This document shows, one piece after another, positions 29,660-37,699 of a stretch of 64,000 nt of DNA. Under the pieces are notes generated by a model. The model did no database searches. It saw only the letters and a list, made by a program, of their open reading frames with translations, and was not told the DNA's origin. The first letter of the stretch is position 1. Every line of letters starts with the position of its first letter. The DNA lies in the NCBI GenBank assembly GCA_024400125.1, contig JAKSNG010000005.1, positions 1 to 64,000 on the forward strand, in the 5' to 3' direction. The position numbers and the translations under genes were made by a program. The stretch is from Paludibacteraceae bacterium. Its GTDB lineage: Bacteria; Bacteroidota; Bacteroidia; Bacteroidales; Paludibacteraceae.

Positions 29660-30739
29660 ATGAAAGTAGCAATTATTGGATCAGGAAATTCAGGATGTGC
29701 TCATGCTGCCAAATTATCTGAGCGGCAACATGAAGTTAGATTGGTGAAGACCTCTCATATTAACGAAGATAATTTCAATATTCTTCAGCAGCAAAAGGGT
29801 ATTTATTATTGTAATAGATACCTTAACGAAGAAGAATACCACTTTGCGCCCATTTCATTGATTACGCATGATGTAAAAGCAGGGATTCAAGGAGCAGATG
29901 TTATCTTGGTTTTAACGCAAAGTTTACAGCATCCCCAAATAGCAGAACTTATCTGTCCCTATTTAGAAGATGGTCAAATAGTACTTATAATACCTGGAAA
30001 TTTAGGTTCATTCTATTTCAAATGTGCAACATCCAAGAACATCATTTTCGCGGAAGGAGAATCGACCCCATACGATGCGCGAATTACCGCATTTGGTAAA
30101 GTGGATATTTTGTTTAAAAACGTACGAAATGCTATTGCTTTTTTAGAGCAGAAAAACAGACCTTACTTGCAACAAATAGACTCATTATTTGATTCGCATA
30201 AATATCTGCGCACCAATATTATTGAAAGTGCTATGCATAATCCGAATATGGTAGTACACACCATTGGTTCCATAATGTCTGCAAGTCGAATTGAAATGAT
30301 GCAGGGTGAATTTTGGATGTATAGAGAGTCATTCTCCCCTGCCGTTTGGAATATCGTTAAGATGTTAGATGAAGAGAAGAACAATGTCATTACGGCATAT
30401 AAAGGTAAACCTTTGTCATACGTTGAAGCATGCAGATGGAGAAACGAAGAGGACTTGACCAAAAATCCATACGCAGTATTTCGTTCCTATGCACAGAATG
30501 GGGGTCCAAAAGGGCCTGCAAACTTGAATACACGGTTTATTCATGAAGATGTTCCTATGGGTTTATGCGCCCTTGAGTCGCTTGCGAAGAAAGCCAATAT
30601 TGACACACGCATCACCTCTTCGCTAATCAATATCGCATCTTCTCTTGTGAATGTTGATTTTAGGAGTATTGGTCGCACCGTAGAATCACTTGGTATAGCG
30701 ACTTGGCAAAAAGACGAGATTATTCAATTTATTTCATAA
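29660..30739 (+). CDS. NAD/NADP octopine/nopaline dehydrogenase family protein
   Basis: The protein has 359 residues. The N-terminal Rossmann motif GSGNSGCAHAAKL is at residues 7-19. The C-terminal half has HNPNMVVHTIGSIMSASR near 195, the substrate-domain pattern of opine dehydrogenases, with the catalytic-type histidine kept. Family members join an amino acid and a 2-oxo acid by reductive amination; relatives also occur in polysaccharide loci. Here it is 2 bp upstream of a TupA-like ATP-grasp gene and is inside a glycan locus, so an opine-type substituent on the glycan is a reasonable inference, not a demonstrated role. Confidence 0.82.
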   Translation: MKVAIIGSGNSGCAHAAKLSERQHEVRLVKTSHINEDNFNILQQQKGIYYCNRYLNEEEYHFAPISLITHDVKAGIQGADVILVLTQSLQHPQIAELICPYLEDGQIVLIIPGNLGSFYFKCATSKNIIFAEGESTPYDARITAFGKVDILFKNVRNAIAFLEQKNRPYLQQIDSLFDSHKYLRTNIIESAMHNPNMVVHTIGSIMSASRIEMMQGEFWMYRESFSPAVWNIVKMLDEEKNNVITAYKGKPLSYVEACRWRNEEDLTKNPYAVFRSYAQNGGPKGPANLNTRFIHEDVPMGLCALESLAKKANIDTRITSSLINIASSLVNVDFRSIGRTVESLGIATWQKDEIIQFIS

Positions 30740-30740
30740 T

Positions 30741-31640
30741 ATGGTATTATTACATTCCATCATAGCAATTATCATGAAGGGTTTAACCCTCATCTCCCCC
30801 ACCCTCAACACGAAGGTGCAGTATTTTCGTTACTTTCATAAGCGTTTAGACTTAAAGCATCCTGTAACAAGCAATGAGAAGACTTTATGGTTAAAGTTAA
30901 ACACGTATTACAATAATCCGCTCATTACCCAATGCGCAGATAAATATGCAGTACGAGAATATGTCAAGCAATGTGGTTGCGAGGATATATTGAATGATTT
31001 GTTAGGAGTATGGGAGCGTCCTGAAGACATTGATTTTTCTAAGCTCCCCAATCGCTTTGTGCTTAAAAACACTTATGGTTGTGCTATGAATATGATTGTG
31101 CAAGACAAGTCTGTGTTAGATATACCAACGGCAATCAAACAGATGCGTCCATGGCTGCATAGCACATTTCATCTTTATGCTTCGGAAATGCAGTATGCTG
31201 CTATTCCAAAGAGGATTATCGCCGAACGTTTTTTAGAATCCGACAATGGTGGTATCCCTGAAGATTATAAGATATATTGCTGCGATGGGCAACCTTATTA
31301 TGTTATGGTCTGTGTAGGAAGAGACCGAGCCAATGGTATTCATCCGAAGTTCTATTATTTGGATTTAGAGGGAAATCTTCAGCGTCACATGACGCAAGAC
31401 GGCATAGATGCGCCTGCGGATTTTCATTATGACAAGCCCGAAGGATGGGAATATATGATTGAGTGTGCTAAAAAGTTGACTAAGCCATTCCCATACGTAC
31501 GATGTGACTTTTACATCTGCCAAGGAAAAGTATATTTTGGCGAACTGACTTTTACTCCAAGCAAAGGATTAGATAATTGTAAATTACCTTATACGGACAA
31601 ACTAATTGGTGATTTAATACATCTACCTATTAACAGATAA
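30741..31640 (+). CDS. TupA-like ATP-grasp protein
   Basis: The protein has 299 residues. It matches the TupA-like ATP-grasp family: KLNTYYNNPLITQCADKYAVREYV near residue 50-75, FVLKNTYGCAMNMIV near 105-120, RIIAERFL near 155, then DYKIYCCDG and FYICQGKVYFGELTFTPS with the acidic metal ligands. TupA is named for teichuronopeptide synthesis in Bacillus, a polymer of amino acid and uronic acid; in Bacteroidota these proteins are usually just annotated as glycosyltransferase-associated. Close coupling with the opine-dehydrogenase-like gene suggests amide bond formation to a uronic acid. Confidence 0.85.
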   Translation: MVLLHSIIAIIMKGLTLISPTLNTKVQYFRYFHKRLDLKHPVTSNEKTLWLKLNTYYNNPLITQCADKYAVREYVKQCGCEDILNDLLGVWERPEDIDFSKLPNRFVLKNTYGCAMNMIVQDKSVLDIPTAIKQMRPWLHSTFHLYASEMQYAAIPKRIIAERFLESDNGGIPEDYKIYCCDGQPYYVMVCVGRDRANGIHPKFYYLDLEGNLQRHMTQDGIDAPADFHYDKPEGWEYMIECAKKLTKPFPYVRCDFYICQGKVYFGELTFTPSKGLDNCKLPYTDKLIGDLIHLPINR

Positions 31641-31641
31641 C

Positions 31642-32856
31642 ATGACGACTTATATGGGAAATCCATTGTCCATAAAAACCAAGCGCATATTATTTTTCGT
31701 TTTCGGGGTTATTTTTTCCCGATATATATTCTTTTTGGACAATTGGCCGATTATCCCCACTATATTATCTATCTTACGGTTTACGTTTGTCCCATTTATT
31801 ATCCTGCTGTATTTGCGTAAAAAACCTCGTTGGAGTATTGTAGAATCCTCCATGATTATTTTTGCAGGGGTATTTTTGTTTTGTTCATTTATTACAGGTT
31901 CATCTGCGTTAGTACGACTAATATCCAGCATATTGGACATATTCATTATATGGGTACTGATTCGAGTCTTGATAAAAACTCATCCCATCGACTTGCTGGA
32001 AATTCTTATCGTGATTTTTTCGGTAGCCATTTATATCAATTTCCTTTTACTTTTTGTTCTACCGGATGGCTTTATCAATCCTAATGGCTCTATGGATTAT
32101 TACCTCTTGGGAGGTAACTACAACCAGTTTGGTAAGACTATGTTGCCCGCTGTAGCTTTACACACATTCTACACCAGCAAAACAAATAAGCATAAACTAC
32201 ATTTGCTATTTTTGGTTGCAGTTTGTATCATCTCCTTGTTGATTGTGGGTTCAAAAACCTCATTATTAGGTATAACTATCTGTTTCCTATTTTATGTTAT
32301 TCGTTCCTATCGTTTACGCAAATTAGGATTATTCGCGTTTATTATTGTCTATTTTTTATTCCAAAATTTTGCTCTCAAACAAAGTTTCTATATGCTGCAA
32401 AACGATAAAGTGACATACTTCGTAGAAGAGGTGTTGCACAAGGATATGACTTTCTCTGACCGAACCACACTATGGCAAAACACTATATTGGGCGTTATTC
32501 AATCTCCTCTTGTGGGACATGGATTAAAAACAGCAGATGAGTATCGTGGAGAAATTGGAGGAGTCATGCCGCATAATCTACTGCTTAAAATCGTGTATGA
32601 AGGAGGTTTTATGCTGTTAATAGCATGGATCTTCATGATGATTGCTGTGCATATCAGGTACTTCAAATTCCGAAACAAAGACAACATCCTGCTCCTTGTT
32701 TTACTTTGGGTATTTCTCTTTATGATGATTATGGAAGTGTATTCGTACGTTATGTGGATGTTGCCAATAATAATGATTGCACATGCTAATGAATTTGATA
32801 TAGAGACAAAAAGTGATACAGAGTCTGACTTAAAACTTGAATCTCCGCATGATTGA
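31642..32856 (+). CDS. Wzy-like O-antigen polymerase/ligase
   Basis: The protein has 404 residues with about 11 predicted membrane segments and one longer periplasmic loop (about 245-300, with KDMTFSDRTTLWQNT and VGHGLKTADEY) of the kind seen in O-antigen ligase/polymerase proteins. The sequence is AT-rich and otherwise poorly conserved, normal for Wzy. The stop overlaps the next gene's ATG by 8 bases (ATGATTGA). Polymerase is more likely than ligase because Wzz- and Wzx-like genes are in the same unit. Confidence 0.8.
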   Translation: MTTYMGNPLSIKTKRILFFVFGVIFSRYIFFLDNWPIIPTILSILRFTFVPFIILLYLRKKPRWSIVESSMIIFAGVFLFCSFITGSSALVRLISSILDIFIIWVLIRVLIKTHPIDLLEILIVIFSVAIYINFLLLFVLPDGFINPNGSMDYYLLGGNYNQFGKTMLPAVALHTFYTSKTNKHKLHLLFLVAVCIISLLIVGSKTSLLGITICFLFYVIRSYRLRKLGLFAFIIVYFLFQNFALKQSFYMLQNDKVTYFVEEVLHKDMTFSDRTTLWQNTILGVIQSPLVGHGLKTADEYRGEIGGVMPHNLLLKIVYEGGFMLLIAWIFMMIAVHIRYFKFRNKDNILLLVLLWVFLFMMIMEVYSYVMWMLPIIMIAHANEFDIETKSDTESDLKLESPHD

Positions 32857-33727
32857 TATTCGCTATAGCATTATTATACCTCATTACAACTCTCCAAAAT
32901 TATTGCAGCGTTGTTTAGATTCTATTCCTATTCGTGAGGATATAGAAGTTATCGTGGTGGATGATTGTAGTAATCCTGATATAGTTACATTGGCTCAAAT
33001 GCCTGGTCAGAATCGTCCTTATACTCAAGTATATCAAACTCCTCAAGGTGGAAGTGCAGGGCGAGCAAGGAACATAGGATTGGAGCATGCAAAAGGAGAA
33101 TGGTTAGTGTTTGCCGATGCAGATGATTTCTTTACAACCAATGCATGGCAAATCATGGATGCATGGATTGATACAAATTATGATATCATATATTTTGACA
33201 TTGAGAGTGTAATATCTGATACGCTTCTTCCTTCCAATCGACGTGAAACATATGGGAAATATATCACCAACTATCTTGCATTTCCATCAATTGAGAATGA
33301 ACGATGGTTGCGCTTTAAGCATGATGTACCATGGGGAAAAATGATCAAGAACAATTTAGTGAAGCTGCATAACATTCTATTTGACGAAACGCGCTGGTGT
33401 AACGACACCATGTTCTCCGTACAAGTAGCGCTTTATGCCAAAAACATACATGTCGTATCACCATCCACTTATTGTATAACTGATACAAGCAACAGTCTAA
33501 CAAAACAGTCATCATTGGAAGCTATACGTGTCCGTTACTTAGTCCAATTACGAAAAAACCGACTACTTCAACAGAATAATTTGAGACGTTATCAAACCTC
33601 CATCTTATTCTATATAAAACAAGCCGCTCCGTTTGGATTTCATTGCATTCTACAATTTATACGATTAGGCATTCAATGGAAATGTAACTTTTTCATACGT
33701 TTCACTTACAAATTATTCAAAAAATAA
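32849..33727 (+). CDS. Family 2 glycosyltransferase
   Basis: The protein has 292 residues, starting at the ATG that overlaps the wzy-like stop; an in-frame TTG four codons upstream is less likely. The GT-A fold is shown by YSIIIPHYNSPKLLQRCLDSI at the N-terminus, VVDDCS near 40 and the metal-binding FADADDFF near 97. It transfers an activated sugar to a growing lipid-linked chain; donor and linkage are unknown. Confidence 0.9.
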   Translation: MIDIRYSIIIPHYNSPKLLQRCLDSIPIREDIEVIVVDDCSNPDIVTLAQMPGQNRPYTQVYQTPQGGSAGRARNIGLEHAKGEWLVFADADDFFTTNAWQIMDAWIDTNYDIIYFDIESVISDTLLPSNRRETYGKYITNYLAFPSIENERWLRFKHDVPWGKMIKNNLVKLHNILFDETRWCNDTMFSVQVALYAKNIHVVSPSTYCITDTSNSLTKQSSLEAIRVRYLVQLRKNRLLQQNNLRRYQTSILFYIKQAAPFGFHCILQFIRLGIQWKCNFFIRFTYKLFKK

Positions 33728-33728
33728 T

Positions 33729-34877
33729 ATGCGTATTTTTATTATTTCACGAGGCTACCCGACTCCCCAGAGTCCACAATGGGGTTGTTTTGAAAAAGAT
33801 CAAGCTGAAGCATTAGCTGCTCTCGGTCATGAAGTGGTTATGCTGAGTATCGATACACGTTTTAGATTAGCTTATCGGAAATTAGGCATAACGGAACGGT
33901 ATATCAATGGCGTACATAGTCTTGACTTTTTTTATCGACCCAGCGTAACCTATTTGGGGTATATAAGACGCACATTGAGCATACGTCTTCAATTATTATA
34001 TATACTAAAAAAAGCTATCAAACGTTTTGGCAAACCAGATGTATTGTATTCTCATTATCTATTTCGTAGTGTGGATGCAGTATGGGTTGGGAATAGAAAA
34101 CATATTCCTGTAATAGGTATTGAACATTGGTCAAAACTTAATAGCAATCCTATGCCACTTAATGTTCGTTGGATGGGGGAATATACTTATCCAAAGTTAA
34201 ATGCCATAATTGCAGTATCTCAACCATTAGCACAACGTATTCAGGAGTTTTTTCACACAAAAACCGTGCATGTTATCCACAACACATATAGTTCTGATTT
34301 TTATTACACTCCTAATGCTCCCGATGACACATTCAAAATGGTGTCAACTGGGTCATTGCTATATGGGAAAGGATTTGACTTACTTATCCAAGCCCTCCAC
34401 AAATCATCGTTAGTCAAAACGAATTGGCAGCTGAGCATCATCGGTGAAGGAGAAGAGCATACCAGACTACAAGCACAAATAGACGCTGCACATCTTCAGA
34501 ATCATATTCACTTATTAGGCAAGCGCGATAAGCCATTTATTGCTGACATGTTACGGCAAAGTTCGTGTTTTATACTTCCATCTCGAGGAGAGAATTTCTC
34601 CGTAGCCGTATTAGAGGCATTAGCTTGTGGACTTCCCATTATTGCTTCGATTACTGGTGGTATTCGGGAGTGTATAGATGAAAAGAACGGACTACTTTTT
34701 GAGGTAAATGATATAGACGGATTGACACGCTGCATTGAGCAAATGGCAGCTCACTATCAAGATTATGATAGGCAGGCTATTGCCGATGATTGTCAAGCGC
34801 GATTCTCTCCGCAGGTCATTGCTCAGCAGTTGACAAAGATATTTGAAGAAACTATTGCTGCTTATCGCGTGAAATAA
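33729..34877 (+). CDS. Family 4 glycosyltransferase
   Basis: The protein has 382 residues. The C-terminal GT-B donor domain has SRGENFSVAVLEALACGLPII near residue 282, holding the E-x7-E motif, then GGIRECI and NGLLFEVND. The N-terminal domain opens with FIISRGYPTPQSPQWGCFEKDQA, typical for capsule glycosyltransferases in Bacteroidales. It is the last gene of unit 1, ending at a terminator. Confidence 0.9.
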   Translation: MRIFIISRGYPTPQSPQWGCFEKDQAEALAALGHEVVMLSIDTRFRLAYRKLGITERYINGVHSLDFFYRPSVTYLGYIRRTLSIRLQLLYILKKAIKRFGKPDVLYSHYLFRSVDAVWVGNRKHIPVIGIEHWSKLNSNPMPLNVRWMGEYTYPKLNAIIAVSQPLAQRIQEFFHTKTVHVIHNTYSSDFYYTPNAPDDTFKMVSTGSLLYGKGFDLLIQALHKSSLVKTNWQLSIIGEGEEHTRLQAQIDAAHLQNHIHLLGKRDKPFIADMLRQSSCFILPSRGENFSVAVLEALACGLPIIASITGGIRECIDEKNGLLFEVNDIDGLTRCIEQMAAHYQDYDRQAIADDCQARFSPQVIAQQLTKIFEETIAAYRVK

Positions 34878-34899
34878 GAGTTCTCGCAATAAATATTTT

Positions 34900-34936
34900 G
34901 CACCTTTGTGGAATGTATTCTGCAAAGGTGCTTTTT
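34900..34936 (+). terminator. Terminator of glycan unit 1
   Basis: The stem GCACCTTTG / CAAAGGTGC with a 14-base loop and T5, 23 bases after the glycosyltransferase stop. Confidence 0.85.
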
Positions 34937-34945
34937 CTATCGTGT

Positions 34946-35022
34946 GACCTTCGAGTGACCTTCGAGTGACTGTCGGGTGACTGTCGGGCGACTGTCGGGT
35001 GACTGTCGGGCGACCGTCGGGG
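34946..35022. repeat. Seven tandem 11-base repeats
   Basis: Units are GACCTTCGAGT (x2), then GACTGTCGGGT and GACTGTCGGGC alternating (x4), then GACCGTCGGGG. No spacers separate them, so this is not a CRISPR. It lies directly after the unit 1 terminator. Confidence 0.85.
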
Positions 35023-35175
35023 AAGACTCGAACAAATCTCGCAAAAAAAGGGGCTGAGTAAAACTGAAAAAGTTGACTTGTTTACGGAATAAGTGTCTTA
35101 AAAATCGTAAGCTTTTGACTTGTTTACTAAAAAGTTTACTAAAAAGGTTGACGAATGTGTAGAAAAAAACGTCAA

Positions 35176-35220
35176 ATATTTGCATATATGCAAAAAAAGT
35201 AGTAACTTTGCGCGCTTTTT
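35176..35220 (+). promoter_or_regulatory. Promoter of glycan unit 2 (copy B of the 45-bp repeat)
   Basis: TTTG at 35179-35182 and TAACTTTG at 35203-35210 with a 20-base spacer. Differs from the copy at 24329-24373 at one base only, including the part downstream of the -7 box. Confidence 0.8.
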
Positions 35221-35225
35221 AGGAA

Positions 35226-35317
35226 AGACCGCTACGCTGAAGGAGTATAGACCGCTGCGCTGAAGGAATATAGACCGCTGCGCTGAAGGAGTATAGACCG
35301 CTGCGCTGAAGGAGTAT
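35226..35317. repeat. Four tandem 23-base repeats in the peptidase leader
   Basis: Four copies of a 23-base unit beginning AGACCGCT and ending GAAGGAGTAT (one has GAAGGAATAT). They start right after the expected transcription start, so they are in the 5' untranslated region. Each unit carries GAAGGAG, which looks like a Shine-Dalgarno sequence, but none is followed by a start codon at a suitable distance. Confidence 0.85.
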
Positions 35318-35318
35318 G

Positions 35319-35351
35319 GAATAGAAAGTAGAAAGTAGAAAGTAAAAAGAG
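35319..35351. repeat. AAAGTAG heptamer repeat
   Basis: Four units of AAAGTAG/AAAGTAA immediately after the 23-base repeats, in the peptidase leader. Confidence 0.75.
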
Positions 35352-35426
35352 ACACTGCCAATCCCTGCTGTAGTGGGGGGAGGCAGGAAAACAACTAAAT
35401 ACAAACTAATTAAAAACAAACACACT

Positions 35427-36770
35427 ATGAGAAAGACTGTTTTATTATCTTTAGTGGTATGTGTGGCTTGCTGTTTTGCAGCAGAGCGCACGCCAGAAGA
35501 AGCTGCACAAATTGCGGCACAGTTTACGAATGTACAACCCCAGTTGCGCAAAGCACACGCAACACCTCGTACGTCAGAGAGTATGCGATTGGTAGCAACA
35601 CGCACCAAAAACAATAGTACTGCTCCGGCATACTATGTGTTCAATCAAGAGAACAATGGCGGTTTTGTTATCGTCAGCGGCGACGATTTGGCAGAAGATG
35701 TATTGGTTTATAGTGAGAGTGGACAATTTGATGAGAACAACATCAATCCGAACTTTCAGTTTTGGCTCAACCGTATGCAGAAAGAGCTGAGCGCGATTAA
35801 CGAGAGTAATGCAGCTCCCAAACGTGCCACGCAGGTGACTGCCATTAAGCCATTGTTGGTCAATAAAAATGGTGTAGAGATAACATGGGAGCAAATGGAG
35901 CCCTATTATAACCAATGTCCAATGGACTTGTGGAAAACAAGTGAGCGTTGTTTGACTGGTTGTGTGGCTACTGCAACTGCACAAATCATGTACAAATGGC
36001 GTTATCCTGCAAAAGGTATCGGTTCGCACTCTTATACATGGGAATGCTGCAAGGATGAATATTGCACCAGAACTAAAAAAGAAGAGCTCTCCAAAGATTT
36101 CTCGACTGTCACATTTGATTGGGACAATATGTTGCCTGCATATTCTGGCAAAAAAGCGACCACAGCTCAAAAAGAAGCAGTAGCTACATTGATGTCGTGC
36201 TGCGGTATCGCCTGCGATATGCAGTATGGCGGAGACTGTTCAGGTGCTTGGACTGACGATATGGGTTATGCACTCACCCAATACTTCGACTACAAGATCG
36301 GCAAATTCATTACTACCTATTCAAAGAGTGACTATAAGAACGCCAAAGGGACGGAGATTCCTGACATTCCTTGCGAGTGGAGTTTATCGACCAGCAAATT
36401 CACATCCTATTTCAATACTGAGTTGGAAGCAGGTCGTCCTATCTTGATGGGTGGTGAAGATGACAACGCCGGAGGTCATGAGTTTGTGTGCGATGGACGA
36501 GATACGCAAGGTCGTTTCCATATCAATTGGGGTTGGGAAGGCGACAGCAACTGCTATACCACATTGTCTGCGCTTAAACCATCTGGTACGAGTTATCAGT
36601 TCTCAGACGCGATAGATGCTATCATCGGAATCTGCCCTAATTCAACTATGGGGTATGAGGCTGTAGAAAGTAATGCAACGAGTTCTGCAAAGAAATATAT
36701 TCAACAAGGCGAACTCATTATAGAGCGCAATGGCGTTCAATACACCATTACGGGAGCTGTTCGTCATTAA
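35427..36770 (+). CDS. Secreted C10-family (streptopain-like) cysteine peptidase
   Basis: The protein has 447 residues from the ATG of MRKTVLL. A signal peptide (1-20, ending CFAAE) and an inhibitory-propeptide-like region (about 21-130, with YYVFNQENNGGFVIVSGDD as in the Spi/C10 inhibitor) precede the mature enzyme. The catalytic cysteine is in CLTGCVATATAQIM near residue 180 and the catalytic histidine in GGHEFVCDG near 350, followed by FHINWGWEG. The last 25 residues are a short tail (QGELIIERNGVQY) shared in style with other exported proteins in the window. It is the first gene of glycan unit 2 and 33 bp upstream of the PglD-like gene. Confidence 0.92.
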   Translation: MRKTVLLSLVVCVACCFAAERTPEEAAQIAAQFTNVQPQLRKAHATPRTSESMRLVATRTKNNSTAPAYYVFNQENNGGFVIVSGDDLAEDVLVYSESGQFDENNINPNFQFWLNRMQKELSAINESNAAPKRATQVTAIKPLLVNKNGVEITWEQMEPYYNQCPMDLWKTSERCLTGCVATATAQIMYKWRYPAKGIGSHSYTWECCKDEYCTRTKKEELSKDFSTVTFDWDNMLPAYSGKKATTAQKEAVATLMSCCGIACDMQYGGDCSGAWTDDMGYALTQYFDYKIGKFITTYSKSDYKNAKGTEIPDIPCEWSLSTSKFTSYFNTELEAGRPILMGGEDDNAGGHEFVCDGRDTQGRFHINWGWEGDSNCYTTLSALKPSGTSYQFSDAIDAIIGICPNSTMGYEAVESNATSSAKKYIQQGELIIERNGVQYTITGAVRH

Positions 36771-36803
36771 GTATTGATTAACATTTAAGGAACGACGCGA
36801 GCG

Positions 36804-37433
36804 ATGAAACAACTGATTATCATAGGTGCAGGCGGCATGGGACGGACGTTCTATGACATGGCACGCGAGAGCATTGGGTATGGCGAGAGTTATACTATCA
36901 AGGGTTTTATTGACGATAACCTTGCTGCGTTGGATGGTTTTGAGAACTATCCCCCAATGTTGGGCAAGATATGCGATTATCAGCCATCTGCAGATGAGGT
37001 TTTTGTATGCTCGATTGGAGGCGCCGCTCGTCGTAAATGTATGGAAGAGATTATTGCGCGCGGGGGCGTGTTCCTTACGATGATTCATAAGACGGCACGT
37101 TTGGGTACCAATGTAGAAGTGGGAGAGGGCACGATAGTTGGGGCGTTTACGACCATCGGAGCAGATGCCAAGGTGGGCAAATACAATCTCATACAATCGT
37201 ATAGCGTCATTGGTCATGACTCGCGCATTGGGGACTTTAATCGCATCGATACCCATGTGACGTTGGTGGGTGGTACTGTTGTGGAAGATGAGACCGATAT
37301 ACACACTTCCGCTATGATTAGTCACCATGTGACAGTTGAAAGTAATTCGCGCGTTGCCGCATGTAGTTTCGTTATTCGTCGTGTCCAATCAGGGACTACT
37401 GTGATGGGAAATCCTGCGAAAAGATTAGTGTAA
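36804..37433 (+). CDS. PglD/NeuD-like sugar O/N-acetyltransferase
   Basis: The protein has 209 residues. The N-terminal PglD-like domain (IIIGAGGMGRTFYD, then KGFIDDN) is followed by a left-handed beta-helix of hexapeptide repeats (about 95-205, for example VEVGEGTIVGAFTTIGADAKVG) ending in GNPAKRLV. Such enzymes acetylate the 4-amino group of UDP-4-amino sugars (PglD) or sialic acid O-groups (NeuD). Because PglC-, PglE- and PglF-like genes are in the same unit, PglD-like is more likely. The usual catalytic-base histidine is probably the His in SVIGHDSRIG. Confidence 0.87.
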   Translation: MKQLIIIGAGGMGRTFYDMARESIGYGESYTIKGFIDDNLAALDGFENYPPMLGKICDYQPSADEVFVCSIGGAARRKCMEEIIARGGVFLTMIHKTARLGTNVEVGEGTIVGAFTTIGADAKVGKYNLIQSYSVIGHDSRIGDFNRIDTHVTLVGGTVVEDETDIHTSAMISHHVTVESNSRVAACSFVIRRVQSGTTVMGNPAKRLV

Positions 37434-37467
37434 GTCGAAAGTCAAAAGTCGAAAGTCAAAAGTAAAA
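37434..37467. repeat. AAAGTCR heptamer repeat
   Basis: Five units of AAAGTCR-type sequence fill the whole gap between the PglD-like stop and the first ACP start. Confidence 0.8.
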
Positions 37468-37471
37468 AGAT

Positions 37472-37699
37472 ATGGATATACAACAATTTATTGCCAATGT
37501 AGCAGATCAGTTTGATGATCTCAATGTAGAGTTACAACCAGAGACTCGTTTTCGTGAAGTGGAAGGTTGGACATCTTTGGTAGCATTACTTGTTATCACG
37601 ATGGTGGATGACGAGTATGGTATTGTGTTGCCTCCAGAGGAGATGCGCAAGACCAATACTATTCAAGAGTTATTTGATTTAGTAGTTAGCAAACAATAA
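37472..37699 (+). CDS. Acyl carrier protein 1
   Basis: The protein has 75 residues, acidic, with the helix pattern of an ACP. The phosphopantetheine serine is Ser35 in GWTSLVALL; the common DSL is TSL here, as seen in some dedicated carrier proteins of accessory loci. Later helices (VLPPEEMRKTNTIQELFDLV) are typical. The stop and the next ATG share one base (TAATG), so it is coupled to the downstream reductase. It is a second ACP besides the one the cell needs for fatty-acid synthesis. Confidence 0.88.
   Translation: MDIQQFIANVADQFDDLNVELQPETRFREVEGWTSLVALLVITMVDDEYGIVLPPEEMRKTNTIQELFDLVVSKQ

Larger units (their letters stand above)
34878..35426. other. Gap between glycan units, dense in repeats
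   Basis: The gap holds, in order: a terminator, seven 11-base tandem repeats, two copies of TTGACTTGTTTAC (near 35072 and 35117), two copies of GTTTACTAAAAA (35123-35148), copy B of the 45-bp promoter, four 23-base tandem repeats and an AAAGTAG run. No gene is supported. Confidence 0.7.

Noticed and set aside
34946-35317. CRISPR array
   Set aside because: The 11- and 23-base repeats are head to tail with no unique spacers, and there are no cas genes.
35574-36170. 198-codon minus-strand ORF
   Set aside because: Shadow of the C10 peptidase gene, whose catalytic motifs are in the plus frame.
12639-36770. T9SS C-terminal sorting domain on the phosphatase-like protein and C10 peptidase
   Set aside because: The tails are only about 25 residues, without the ~80-residue Ig-like fold and closing Lys/Arg pattern of T9SS type A domains.
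36642-37388. 248-codon minus-strand ORF
   Set aside because: It is the antisense shadow of the PglD-like gene; it has no recognisable domain while the plus frame has clear hexapeptide repeats.
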